40,923 nt of DNA from Parcubacteria group bacterium GW2011_GWA2_51_10. Its GTDB lineage: Bacteria; Patescibacteriota; Minisyncoccia; Phycocordibacterales; UBA2100. The DNA lies in NCBI GenBank assembly GCA_001004265.1, contig LCQS01000008.1, forward strand, positions 1-40,923. Direction: 5' to 3'. The notes beneath the pieces are model-generated. The model was not told the DNA's origin, did no database searches, and saw nothing but the letters and a program-made list of their open reading frames with translations. The position numbers and the translations under genes are program-made. Positions 23,035 through 31,526 of the stretch are shown piece after piece (within the stretch, counting starts at the first letter, position 1; each line of letters opens with the position of its first letter).

Positions 23035-24207
23035 TCACGGCAAAGAACGAGCGATCGAGAGGAGCGAATGAGACTCGTCAACCATTCTGAAAGGACAGTC
23101 TGCCGCTTCCGCCGCACTGCCGTCCCGCTCGTCATCGCCTATGAATACCGCTTTCGTGAGATCGAAGTGGTGCTCACGCGCGGCGGCAAAGAGCATGCCA
23201 GGTTTTGGCTTCCTGCATTCGCATCCCTCATCCCAGCCATGCGGGCAATGGTAGATGCCGGCGACGTGCCCGCCCGACTTTTCTATTTCTGCCAGCATCT
23301 TCGCGTGAATGTCGGACAGGTCGCTCTCTGACATTGCGCCGCGCGCGATTCCCGCCTGATTGGAGATGAGGTATATCTCGTAGCCTTTTTGCGTCAGCCC
23401 TGCGATTGCCTCTTTTGCGTCGGGAAGAAATTCAAATTCGCTCCACTTTTTTACGTACTCGGCTTTCGGCGGCTTCTTATTGATCACGCCATCCCGATCC
23501 AGAATGGCGATCTTCTTCGGACGCAAGAATTCTACTGCTTGCTCGAACCGCTCCAGCGAGCCGATAGTGTAGTATCGATGGTCCGTAAAATATCCCGCAA
23601 GCTTTTTTTGCTCAATCAGCGGCGGCAAAACTTCCTTTTCGAACGACTGATTTCCCTCCGGTAATAGCCCAAGTGCGCTTTTATGTAGAATAAAAAACCC
23701 GACGTCTATCCCATTAAGATCGGGGGCGGTGCGCGACTTGTCATAGAGCTCAATAAGGCCGTCCTCTCCAACGCGCATATTGTTCTTCGAATAGTTGTCT
23801 TTGTTCGTATACACGACCGCCGTAGCGGCGTTTCCGTGCTCCTTGCGAAATTGCATGAGCTTGTCGAGCTTGAGCGGCCAATAGTTGTCGCAGTAGAGGA
23901 GGAGGAACTCATCATCTAAGATAGCGCGGGCATTTCGGAGTCGCGTTCCTGTCTCTGCTTCCGACTTGCTCCAATGATAAGTAATTGAGAGCCCGTATTT
24001 CGCGCCATTCCCGAAATAATTCTCTATCATTTCGCCCATATGCCCCGTGAGAATGAGCACACGCTCGATGCCGTTCTCTTTCAAGAGCTCGAGAAGGTAC
24101 TCGAGAAAGGGTCGGCCGGCCACCTCAACGAGCGGCTTCGGCTTATCCGCAGTGAGAGGCATAAGGCGCGTACCTTGACCTCCTGCGAGGATTACTGCTT
24201 GTCGCAT
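23035..24207 (-). CDS. Fused heptose-1-P nucleotidyltransferase and heptose bisphosphate phosphatase (HddC-GmhB)
   Basis: 390-residue two-domain enzyme. Residues ~1-215 are a nucleotidyltransferase (VILAGGQGTRLMPLTADKPKP, GRPFLEYLLELL) of the HddC type. Residues ~220-390 are a HAD phosphatase of the GmhB type: ILDRDGVINKKPP (DxD nucleophile), LISNQAGIARG, and the zinc loop YHCPHGWDEGCECRKPKPGM. GmhB removes the 7-phosphate of heptose 1,7-bisphosphate; HddC then makes the nucleotide (GDP in known cases) heptose. The two are usually separate genes, so the fusion joins consecutive steps. ATG 24207 gives a TAATG overlap with the SDR stop; the track start at 24216 is possible. Confidence 0.85.
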   Translation of the reverse strand: MRQAVILAGGQGTRLMPLTADKPKPLVEVAGRPFLEYLLELLKENGIERVLILTGHMGEMIENYFGNGAKYGLSITYHWSKSEAETGTRLRNARAILDDEFLLLYCDNYWPLKLDKLMQFRKEHGNAATAVVYTNKDNYSKNNMRVGEDGLIELYDKSRTAPDLNGIDVGFFILHKSALGLLPEGNQSFEKEVLPPLIEQKKLAGYFTDHRYYTIGSLERFEQAVEFLRPKKIAILDRDGVINKKPPKAEYVKKWSEFEFLPDAKEAIAGLTQKGYEIYLISNQAGIARGAMSESDLSDIHAKMLAEIEKSGGHVAGIYHCPHGWDEGCECRKPKPGMLFAAAREHHFDLTKAVFIGDDERDGSAAEAADCPFRMVDESHSLLSIARSLP

Positions 24208-25241
24208 TATTTCCATCGTAAAGTCTTGTCGAGTTTTCCGGAGTTCCGGAGCTGCGATATTTGTCGCAATCGTACGGTATCGCGGCCGCGGAATCGCTCT
24301 TCAGTGAAGTTTATTTTTTTGAAGAACTCCACAAGTTCTTTTCCACCTTTATCTAGATTCCACTGCGGCTTGTAGTAATCTTTAAGAACAGAAAAGATTT
24401 TTTTGAACGACACGCGATAACTTCGATTGTCCTTATGCTCACCAGTGAATACAAGCGTTGAGTCGGGGACTGCACGTTGCGCCGCCTCCGCTAGATCGCG
24501 CACTGTGTAGTTCCCGCTCGGCACCCCCACATTGAACGATTCTCCGGCAACCAAATTCACCGGCGCCTCGAGGCCCGCAATAAAAGCATTTGAAACGTCC
24601 TCAACATGGACAACGGGCCGCCACGGGCTGCCGTCGCTCTTTATTTCTATTTTTCCGGTCGTGTACGCGCAACCGACGAGATTGTTGTACACGATATCGC
24701 TTCGCAGTCGCGGGGAAGCACCATAAACAGTTGAGGGTCGCATGCACACGACCGTAAAGTTGTCGTCATTCAGTTTCTTAAGCGCGACCTCTGCTTCCCA
24801 TTTCGTCCGCGCGTATGAAGTGATTGCGTTCTGTGCGTTCCCGGTTGCTTCCTCGACTTCGATGTTCGCATCCGCAATGCCATACATGCTCTGCGACGAG
24901 GCATACACAAAGCGCTTGACGCCTGCCTGTTTTGCGAGCTTGCCAATCAAAATGCTTGCATCGCGATTTATCTCTTCTGTGAGGCCGGGTGAAAGTTCGC
25001 CCAGAGGATCGTTTGAAAGTGCCGCCAGATGAATGACTGCATCTATGCCAGCAAGATCCTCTATCGAAACATCTCTCGTATCTTTCGTAATCTGCCTCTT
25101 GGGTTCCGGCACAGGTGGCAGAGCGGAATCGTCATAGTATCCCGTATCATATCCGACCGTCTCATAATCATGCTCCTGCAATATCGGCACCAAAACCGAT
25201 CCGATATATCCTCGATTTCCTGTAACAAGTACCTGAGTCAT
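24207..25241 (-). CDS. NAD-dependent epimerase/dehydratase (SDR)
   Basis: 344-residue extended SDR with NAD site VTGNRGYIGSVLVPIL, active site YASSQSMYG and SYARTKWEAE (Tyr and Lys present), and the shared C-terminal SYRVSFKKIFSVL. It is a paralogue of the genes at 19425 and 12510. It stands between gmhA and the HddC-GmhB fusion, so its substrate is probably the activated heptose or a 4-keto derivative. Four-base overlap with the isomerase gene upstream and TAATG coupling to the fusion downstream. Reaction (epimerase, reductase or dehydratase) undetermined. Confidence 0.8.
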   Translation of the reverse strand: MTQVLVTGNRGYIGSVLVPILQEHDYETVGYDTGYYDDSALPPVPEPKRQITKDTRDVSIEDLAGIDAVIHLAALSNDPLGELSPGLTEEINRDASILIGKLAKQAGVKRFVYASSQSMYGIADANIEVEEATGNAQNAITSYARTKWEAEVALKKLNDDNFTVVCMRPSTVYGASPRLRSDIVYNNLVGCAYTTGKIEIKSDGSPWRPVVHVEDVSNAFIAGLEAPVNLVAGESFNVGVPSGNYTVRDLAEAAQRAVPDSTLVFTGEHKDNRSYRVSFKKIFSVLKDYYKPQWNLDKGGKELVEFFKKINFTEERFRGRDTVRLRQISQLRNSGKLDKTLRWK

Positions 25242-25843
25242 GCAATTCGCCCTGTTTCAACCATATAATCGAATGCGTTCTTGAAATATTTCACCATCAT
25301 ATGAAGAAGCGCTGCGTGGACGCTTTCGACGATCTCGTAATCGCCTTTTGCAGTAGGGACGAGCACCTTGGAATCTGCAAGCTTGTTCAATTTGCCTCCA
25401 TCAAATCCCGACATGCCGATAACGGGTACACCATTTTTTTTTGCAAGCTCTACCGCTTTAATAATATTGCTGGAATTCCCGGAACTCGATATCGCAATAA
25501 CCGCGTCTCCCTCTTGTAAATAATTCTGCAAAGGGCCCGCGAAGACCATGTTATATCCGACGTCATTTGCCCACGCGGTGATTTCGGTTTCTGTAGATGG
25601 GAGCCGAATGGCTTGAAAGCGGCGCTTGTGCTTATCAAGGTTATGGCTAAATACAGTTTTATTAAGATCGGCGACAAAATGAGTTGCGAGTGCGAGAGAG
25701 CCGCCATTTCCGAACACATACACGCGGCCGTTGCGCTCGTATACACCATGCAGGATCTTGAGTGCTTTTGCGACTTCGCGAGAAGGAACTTTTGCAAGCG
25801 CACTCGACACCTGATCAGAAAATTCCTTAATGAACTTTTCCAT
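25238..25843 (-). CDS. gmhA: Sedoheptulose 7-phosphate isomerase
   Basis: 201-residue SIS-domain protein of the GmhA type, converting sedoheptulose 7-phosphate to D-glycero-D-manno-heptose 7-phosphate. YVFGNGGSLALATHFVADLNK and VIAISSSGNSSNIIKAVELA are the phosphate-binding motifs, and the ESVHAALLHMM helix carries the catalytic-site Glu and His. Length is normal (~190-200). It directly follows the heptose kinase gene by one base, which secures the pathway assignment over other SIS isomerases. Its substrate is a transketolase product; a split transketolase lies at 38547-40300. Confidence 0.9.
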   Translation of the reverse strand: MEKFIKEFSDQVSSALAKVPSREVAKALKILHGVYERNGRVYVFGNGGSLALATHFVADLNKTVFSHNLDKHKRRFQAIRLPSTETEITAWANDVGYNMVFAGPLQNYLQEGDAVIAISSSGNSSNIIKAVELAKKNGVPVIGMSGFDGGKLNKLADSKVLVPTAKGDYEIVESVHAALLHMMVKYFKNAFDYMVETGRIA

Positions 25844-25844
25844 A

Positions 25845-26846
25845 TTAGCGTTCGTGAATTATTTCTACTCCCGATTGCACAAATGAAAAGGGAATTACAG
25901 CGGCATCCGCGAGCCCATGCTTTTTTGCCGCACTAAGAAGTTCTCCAGCCACCTGCTCTTTTTTATTAGGATCCACAAATAATAGAAGACAGCCGCCGCC
26001 CCCAGCGCCGAGAATTTTTCCGCCCCATGCGCCACGTTTCAGTGCGCGTTTGTAGAGGTCGTCGATAACGGGATTGGACACTGCTCCCGCTAGCGTTTTC
26101 TTTCGCGTCCAGCCCTCGTGGAGAATTCCTCCCAGCTCTTTGAAATCACGCGCCATAAGGCCATCGCGGAACGCATGTACTGAATCCGCCATCTTTTTTA
26201 ATGTGGCAACATTGCTTCCATCGCGCGTGTTTTTTCTTTGCTCGAGTAATACTGACGATGCTTCACGCACGATTCCTGTGAAAAAGAGCAGTAAATGATT
26301 CTCAAGCTCAATTATATGTTTGTAATCCAAGAACACAGGCTCAATTGATACAGAGCCGTTGCGATCGAATTGAAATACATTCAGTCCTCCTATAGCCGAA
26401 GCATACTGGTCCTGCTTTCCGATCGGTTCTTTTACAAGATCGATCTCCAAGCGGCAGGCTCCTTCAGCGCATGCTGTTGGGTCGAGTTTTTTTCCGAGGA
26501 GAGCATGCAGTCCCTTGATAAGCGCAACGGAAAATGCGGACGATGACGCAAGACCGGTCTGACCCGGCAATTGGGAGAAGCTGCTTATCTCGATTCCGCT
26601 TCCTATCCCAAGGTCAAGGAGGGCCTCGCGTACGCGGTTATGCTGCAGCTCGCGCGGGTGATCAACGAGTTCGCCAATTGAATAGCGAACCGATACTTTT
26701 TGAAACGGCGTCCGCGTAATTGTCACGTAAACATATTTGTCTATTGCGCCTGAAATGACGCGGCCGGGCGACTTACGATAAAAAGCAGCTAAATCAGTGC
26801 CGCCGCCGACGAAGCTGATGCGCAGGGGCGCTCGCACGATTATCAT
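25845..26846 (-). CDS. hddA: D-glycero-D-manno-heptose 7-phosphate kinase (GHMP)
   Basis: 333-residue GHMP kinase of the HddA group, phosphorylating heptose 7-phosphate at carbon 1. IIVRAPLRISFVGGGTDLAAFY is the N-terminal substrate loop, LPGQTGLASSSAFSVALIKG the ATP-binding motif 2, and GGKILGAGGGGCLLLFV motif 3. The track starts at 26882; ATG 26846 is chosen because it gives the family N-terminus and stands seven bases after a TATACT box. It is the first gene of the eleven-gene operon and sets it as a heptose pathway: HddA, GmhA, GmhB and HddC activities are all present within 3.8 kb. Confidence 0.9.
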   Translation of the reverse strand: MIIVRAPLRISFVGGGTDLAAFYRKSPGRVISGAIDKYVYVTITRTPFQKVSVRYSIGELVDHPRELQHNRVREALLDLGIGSGIEISSFSQLPGQTGLASSSAFSVALIKGLHALLGKKLDPTACAEGACRLEIDLVKEPIGKQDQYASAIGGLNVFQFDRNGSVSIEPVFLDYKHIIELENHLLLFFTGIVREASSVLLEQRKNTRDGSNVATLKKMADSVHAFRDGLMARDFKELGGILHEGWTRKKTLAGAVSNPVIDDLYKRALKRGAWGGKILGAGGGGCLLLFVDPNKKEQVAGELLSAAKKHGLADAAVIPFSFVQSGVEIIHER

Positions 26847-26853
26847 GTGGTGT

Positions 26854-26882
26854 AGTATAGTTGAAGCCTTCATTCCCGCCAA
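26854..26882 (-). promoter_or_regulatory. Promoter of the eleven-gene heptose/amino-sugar operon
   Basis: On the minus strand: TTGGCG (26882-26877), a 17-base spacer and TATACT (26859-26854), then seven bases to the hddA ATG. It is the best sigma70-type match in the window. The expected transcription start coincides with the start codon, so the message should be leaderless. Confidence 0.6.
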
Positions 26883-26978
26883 TTGACCCTTATTTCTCCG
26901 CCATGAACCCCGTTAGAAACAGGTCGCGGTCATATGCGAAAAAGCTCGTTGTTTTCCATATCATATTTCTAAATCACT

Positions 26979-28412
26979 ATGCATAAAGTAACTCCCTTAC
27001 ATGCGACCGCGGTTTCTAACGGGGTGAAAACGCTACTGATAAACGTATTTGATTACGCGGTTTTGAAGAATGTTTTTATGCCGCGGTTTTCGGCAGTTTT
27101 TGCGGCTGCGCGCGAGACGCGCTGCATCGTCCTTATCCCCGCCTCGAAACGTGAGGAGTTTTCAGAACTGCTAACGCCACTCGGTTTTGAGGTGATCGCA
27201 CGTCCTCAGAAATATGCGTCATTCTGGGAAACAGCAGCTCTTTTTGCTGCGCGAAATAGTATCCCCACGCATACGACACGGCAATTGCAGGAAGAAGGGA
27301 TAGACGGCTCTGGGCGCCTCCCGCTTATCAAATACGTATGCGCGCGGATCTTGTGGATCTTTGGGCATTCATATGTGTATCGCGCGCTTTTAAAGAAATT
27401 TCTTCTGCTCTTTTTTGACGCTCATCTGTATGACGAGATTCTCATTCAGCATAAGCCGGACCTTGTGGTCGCAACGAGCACGTATGCGGTTGACGATATC
27501 CGTCTTCTCAAGGCGTCGCGCACGCGTCGCATACCGACGATTGGCATGACAAAGAGTTGGGACAATCTCACGAGCAAAGACGCATTGCTTGTCCCTCCCG
27601 ATCATCTGCTTGTTCATAATGATGTTGTTGCGGCGGAAGCCTCTTTCTTTCATCGATATCCTCGTGATCGCATCACGGTTGTTGGAGTACCACAGTTTGA
27701 TTGGTATGCGGACCCGTCATTTATGCTTTCTCGCGAGGAGTTTTTTTCCCGCATGGGGCTCGATCCCAGAAAAAAACTCATAACCTATACTGCGATGGGT
27801 GTATGGCTCGTAAAGCATGAGCGGGATATTATCCGCACGCTCTATCGACTTGTGCGCGAGAACCGGCTTTCTCAACAGTCCCAGCTCTTGGTGCGATTTC
27901 ATCCTGCGTATCCGGATGAGAAAAGAATTCTTCAGACCGAATTTCCGGGTCTTGTTGTTGATCAGCCGGGGGTACCAGAGGGAGAGGAGCGTGATGCATG
28001 GAAAGCCGATTGGCGATTTTCCACAGATGACGTGCGCCAGCTCGCCTCGACGCTTCAGCATAGTGACGTAGTCCTGAACTGCGGTTCGACGATCATTCTC
28101 GATACCGCGTGTTTCGACACACCGATGATCGGAATCGCGTTTGACGGCGATGCGCGCGAGCGCTCATACTGGGCTTCTGCCGCCCGTCTTTTTGAGCGGG
28201 ATCACTGCAAGAAAGTGCTTGAAACCGGCGGTGTCAGGATCGTGCACACCGAGGAAGAACTCGTAAAGGCCCTGGATTCTTATCTCGACGACCCATCATT
28301 GGATTCAGTTGGTCGAGGAAAAATAGTTGCCCAGCAGGCAGGGAGTCTCGGAAAAGCAAGTGAGCATCTGGCACGCGCGATTCTTTTGACGGCAGAAACG
28401 GAAACAACATGA
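26979..28412 (+). CDS. GT-B fold glycosyl/glycerophosphotransferase-like protein
   Basis: 477-residue protein with two Rossmann-like halves. The C-terminal half has LLVRFHPAYPDEKR and SDVVLNCGSTIILDTACFDTPMIG, the pattern of CDP-glycerol glycerophosphotransferases and capsule-type GT-B enzymes that bind a nucleotide donor near SxxxxE/D-A. The N-terminal half carries PDLVVATSTYAVDDI and TIGMTKSWDNLTSKD. Donor and acceptor are not clear; it may add a glycosyl or phospho-polyol unit to the surface glycan. It is divergent from hddA, with 132 bp between the start codons, and overlaps the methyltransferase by four bases. Confidence 0.7.
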   Translation: MHKVTPLHATAVSNGVKTLLINVFDYAVLKNVFMPRFSAVFAAARETRCIVLIPASKREEFSELLTPLGFEVIARPQKYASFWETAALFAARNSIPTHTTRQLQEEGIDGSGRLPLIKYVCARILWIFGHSYVYRALLKKFLLLFFDAHLYDEILIQHKPDLVVATSTYAVDDIRLLKASRTRRIPTIGMTKSWDNLTSKDALLVPPDHLLVHNDVVAAEASFFHRYPRDRITVVGVPQFDWYADPSFMLSREEFFSRMGLDPRKKLITYTAMGVWLVKHERDIIRTLYRLVRENRLSQQSQLLVRFHPAYPDEKRILQTEFPGLVVDQPGVPEGEERDAWKADWRFSTDDVRQLASTLQHSDVVLNCGSTIILDTACFDTPMIGIAFDGDARERSYWASAARLFERDHCKKVLETGGVRIVHTEEELVKALDSYLDDPSLDSVGRGKIVAQQAGSLGKASEHLARAILLTAETETT

Positions 28413-29200
28413 GAAACAAAGATTTAAAAAAAATATACAACAAGATTTTTCGTAAAGGCGAAACGAAGCACTTCACGAAAAACCTCGAACAACAAAGGTC
28501 GGCGCTTCCATCCGACGAACGTGAAGCGCTCAAAGCGTTATCATGGAAAGGAAAGCGCGTTCTTGATGTTGGGTGCGGCACGGGCCTTTTTGTTTTTGAA
28601 GTCGCGAAGCGCGGTGCGAAGACAGTGGGCGTTGATTACTCTTCCGAGGCGATTGTGGTTGCAAAGAAAGATCATACGTCTCCGAATATCGAATTCCGCT
28701 GTGAGAACATTTTTAGGAGTAAGACTCTGAAGGAGAAGTTTGATGTTGTTGTTTCGCTAGGCACGCTTGAGCATCTAGATGATCCGTATGTCGCACTATT
28801 AAAATTCAAGAGTTTACTTAAACCGCATGGCTCCATCATTCTCACTTGTCCCAATTGGGTGAATCCGCGCGGTCTCGTGCTGCAGACCTTAGAGAAGCTA
28901 TTTGATGCTCCTATTACACTCGCCGATATCCATTATTTTTCTCCGAAAACATTCGAGGCGTGGGCAAAAAAGCTCGGAATGAAACTCTCGTGGCACACCT
29001 TTGATGTTGGGCGCGCTACGGGAGATCGTCTGATTGCGGATTTTAAAAAACGTATACCGAACGTGCTTCGTGATGCGAAACTGCCGAACAAGCCCGAGCG
29101 CGTCGCGGCGCTTCTATCGTGGCTCGAGAATGAAGCCTTAAAGTATCCGTGGAAAGGGAAGCACATCGGAGCGACGGGGCTGTATCATTTCAAAAAATAA
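28409..29200 (+). CDS. Class I SAM-dependent methyltransferase
   Basis: 263-residue methyltransferase with the standard SAM fold. RVLDVGCGTGLFVFEVAKRG (motif I), TVGVDYSSEAI (acidic residue for the ribose) and FDVVVSLGTLEHLDDPYVAL (motif IV) are all present, followed by LLKPHGSIILTCPN. The first ~45 residues are basic and helical. Context points to O- or N-methylation of a glycan sugar or of a lipid-linked intermediate, but the family is too broad to name the substrate. It shares a four-base overlap with the upstream transferase and is two bases from the aldo/keto reductase gene. Confidence 0.85.
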   Translation: MRNKDLKKIYNKIFRKGETKHFTKNLEQQRSALPSDEREALKALSWKGKRVLDVGCGTGLFVFEVAKRGAKTVGVDYSSEAIVVAKKDHTSPNIEFRCENIFRSKTLKEKFDVVVSLGTLEHLDDPYVALLKFKSLLKPHGSIILTCPNWVNPRGLVLQTLEKLFDAPITLADIHYFSPKTFEAWAKKLGMKLSWHTFDVGRATGDRLIADFKKRIPNVLRDAKLPNKPERVAALLSWLENEALKYPWKGKHIGATGLYHFKK

Positions 29201-29202
29201 TT

Positions 29203-30183
29203 ATGGGGGTAAAGCTTCCGCAGCGCATTCTTGGACGAACGGGCCTATCCGTTTCGTGCATCGGACTTGGAACGGCTGAGATTGGTTATACCTACGGCAT
29301 CGGTCCTCGAACTGTACCTACAGAAGAAGATGTGATTGCTCTTTTGCATCGCGCAGTCGAGCTCGGAGTTACCTTCATAGACACGGCACGTTTTTACGGA
29401 GAAGCGGAAGAACGCATTGGTAAATCAGGCATTTTGAAAGCAGAAGGCGTTCTCGTGAGCACGAAGTGTGGGCACGTCCTCGACCGCGGTGGAGACATGT
29501 CCGAGGCGGAGCTTGCACGGCGGCTGGAAGCGGAAGTGGATGAGAGTCTGCGCAAATTGAAGCTCGACGAGATAGCGCTTGTGCAGGTTCACGGCGGCAC
29601 TGTGGAACGCATACGAGACGGGAGCATCATTTGCGCGATGCAGGAGCTAAAGGATAGTGGCAAGGTCCGATTTGTGGGGATATCGACACGTGGCGAAGAA
29701 GCGCCGCTTGCGGCTATTGAGTCGGGATTTTTTGACACACTTCAGCTCGCGCACAGTATTCTCGACCGACGGATGGTCGTGCGCGTTCTGCCGGAAGCGC
29801 AGAAAAAGAATATAGGCGTTATAAATCGCTCTGTGCTTCTCAAGGGCGCGCTCACTTCTGCATCAAAGTATCTTTCGCCGGAGCTCGCGCCTCTCAAGCA
29901 AGCGTCCGACAAGGCCGGGAGGATCGCCGCAGAGTGCGGCATGGATCTTCCCGAACTCGCTGTACGCTTTGCGCTCTCGAATCCTTCCGTGCACACCGTT
30001 CTCGTCGGAAGCAATAAAGTGAAGAATATCGAATCTGCCGTCCGCTCCGCTGCGGCCGGGCCGCTCCCCGAAGATATACTCGAAAGATTGCTGCCGCTTG
30101 CGATAGAGGACGCTATGCAGATCGATCCAAAATACTGGCCCGCCGATATGGTTTCCGACGCGAAAGACGGAAAGAAAGTGTAA
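29203..30183 (+). CDS. Aldo/keto reductase
   Basis: 326-residue NADPH-dependent oxidoreductase with a TIM-barrel fold. The catalytic tetrad is visible: Asp in FIDTARFYGEAEERIGK, Tyr in the same motif, Lys in VSTKCGH and His in ALVQVHGG. The NADP-binding end reads TVLVGSNKVKNIESAV. It probably reduces a keto-sugar or a small aldehyde intermediate of glycan synthesis. The track opens at 29149; ATG 29203, two bases after the methyltransferase stop, matches the family start (RILGRTGLSVSCIGLGTAEIG). Last gene of this plus-strand operon, convergent with the HAD gene. Confidence 0.85.
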   Translation: MGVKLPQRILGRTGLSVSCIGLGTAEIGYTYGIGPRTVPTEEDVIALLHRAVELGVTFIDTARFYGEAEERIGKSGILKAEGVLVSTKCGHVLDRGGDMSEAELARRLEAEVDESLRKLKLDEIALVQVHGGTVERIRDGSIICAMQELKDSGKVRFVGISTRGEEAPLAAIESGFFDTLQLAHSILDRRMVVRVLPEAQKKNIGVINRSVLLKGALTSASKYLSPELAPLKQASDKAGRIAAECGMDLPELAVRFALSNPSVHTVLVGSNKVKNIESAVRSAAAGPLPEDILERLLPLAIEDAMQIDPKYWPADMVSDAKDGKKV

Positions 30184-30201
30184 GCGCAGAAACCCCGTAT
30201 A

Positions 30202-30777
30202 TCACTGCGTAGGAAGAGTCAGCGGATCTATTCCTCGTGCTTCGAGTATAGTGTTAACGAAATCGCGGATCGCGCCTGCGCCTCCGGGACGTTCTGAAAC
30301 GAATTTCGCTATTTTTTTTATGGCTTCTTCTGCCGAAACCGGAGCCGCGGGCAAGGCGACTTTTAAGAGGAGCGGCGCATCATTAATGTCGTCGCCCATG
30401 TACGCGGCGCTTTCCATTGTGAGATGATGTTCGCGCAGAAAATTCTCTGCGGCCTCCAACTTCTTTTCCCCCCCGCGCCCTTCAAAAAGGACGACGGGCT
30501 CCCACCCGTCATTTTTTTGCGGTTTTGAGGAGGGGAGCGAATTGAATTTCTCGACAGTTTCTCGTATCGCTGCCGCATGATCGTCCTTTTCGTTCGTGAT
30601 GAACACGATGCGGATGCCGGCCGCTCGCAGAAGGGATATGCCCTGCCCGTCTATATGGGAGCGCTGTTTTGCCTTGTGCGGCATTCCCATGAGAACGCTT
30701 CCCGAAAATAAGACACCGTCGGAATCGCAAAAAAAAACGCGCAGACTCCGCGCAAGCCGTGTCAGTTCATCATTCAT
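30202..30777 (-). CDS. KdsC/NeuD-type HAD phosphatase
   Basis: 191-residue HAD-superfamily phosphatase without a large cap domain, of the KdsC (Kdo 8-phosphate) and acylneuraminate 9-phosphate phosphatase type. VFFCDSDGVLFSG holds the DxD nucleophile site, IRIVFITNEKDDHA the second motif, and YMGDDINDAPLLLKV the acidic metal site. In the same operon are an SDR and a CMP-sugar transferase relative, and a NeuB-type synthase is adjacent, so it most likely dephosphorylates a nonulosonic acid 9-phosphate. The track starts at TTG 30792; ATG 30777 is preferred. No NeuC-type epimerase is in the window. Confidence 0.8.
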   Translation of the reverse strand: MNDELTRLARSLRVFFCDSDGVLFSGSVLMGMPHKAKQRSHIDGQGISLLRAAGIRIVFITNEKDDHAAAIRETVEKFNSLPSSKPQKNDGWEPVVLFEGRGGEKKLEAAENFLREHHLTMESAAYMGDDINDAPLLLKVALPAAPVSAEEAIKKIAKFVSERPGGAGAIRDFVNTILEARGIDPLTLPTQ

Positions 30778-30785
30778 AACGGTGT

Positions 30786-31526
30786 TTACCAAGCCGTTCT
30801 GCCGGCATCCACAGTAAGAGATGAGCCCGTCATATAGGAAGAGGCGTCGGAGAGGAGGAACTGGACCGCACCGTCATATTCGCCTGGATTCGACATTCGT
30901 CCGAGCATGTTTAGCTTGCCGTTCTTCGCCGCGAACTCTGGATCATGTTGGCGGAACATCCCGCCGGGAACGAGTGCGTTCGCGCGCACGTTAAAAGGTC
31001 CAAGGTATGCGGCAAAGAATCGCATCAGACCGAAGATGCCGGCTTTGGAGGCGCCGTACGCGATACTCTTGAATTTACCTTCCGGGTAAAGAAAGTTTGC
31101 TGGCCCGATGACGCCTTGGTCGGAAGAAATGAATATGATCGAGCCGCGGCGCGCTTCCGTCATCGGTTTTGAGACAGCCTTTGCCGCTAAAAACGAGCCG
31201 GTCAGATTGATGTCCACTTCTTTGCGGAAGATATCGGCCGGAAAGTCGCTGTACGGCATCCACTGCTCCTTCGAGCCCTCCTCGTCGGCTTTTGGGTTTG
31301 CGGCCGCGCTCGTCACTAGCCCGTCTATCCTGCCGTGTTTTTTAAGCACCAAGGCAACTGCGGCTTGTACGGATTTCTCGTCGGTTGTATTCACGCCCGT
31401 ATCAATGTCAAAATTCTCCGCTACCGCGCCCGCCTTTTCGAGCGAGCTTCGGAACTGTGCGCCCAAAAAGCCGCTGCCGCCCGTCACGATGACAACACGA
31501 TCCTTCACGTCAAAGAGGTTGCTCAT
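30786..31526 (-). CDS. Classical SDR oxidoreductase
   Basis: 246-residue short-chain dehydrogenase/reductase. VIVTGGSGFLGAQFRSSL binds the cofactor, SIIFISSDQGVIG holds the catalytic Ser, and YGASKAGIFGLMRF the Tyr and Lys. The end (MTGSSLTVDAGRTAW) is the usual SDR terminus. Similar SDRs accompany neuA/neuB-type genes in nonulosonic acid clusters, where they are thought to reduce or oxidise a sugar intermediate; that is context only. It overlaps the cytidylyltransferase-like gene by four bases, forming a three-gene minus-strand operon with the HAD phosphatase. Confidence 0.85.
   Translation of the reverse strand: MSNLFDVKDRVVIVTGGSGFLGAQFRSSLEKAGAVAENFDIDTGVNTTDEKSVQAAVALVLKKHGRIDGLVTSAAANPKADEEGSKEQWMPYSDFPADIFRKEVDINLTGSFLAAKAVSKPMTEARRGSIIFISSDQGVIGPANFLYPEGKFKSIAYGASKAGIFGLMRFFAAYLGPFNVRANALVPGGMFRQHDPEFAAKNGKLNMLGRMSNPGEYDGAVQFLLSDASSYMTGSSLTVDAGRTAW

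Noticed and set aside
26883-26978. Promoter for the plus-strand gene at 26979
   Set aside because: AT-rich hexamers are present but no -35/-10 pair with acceptable spacing stands out.
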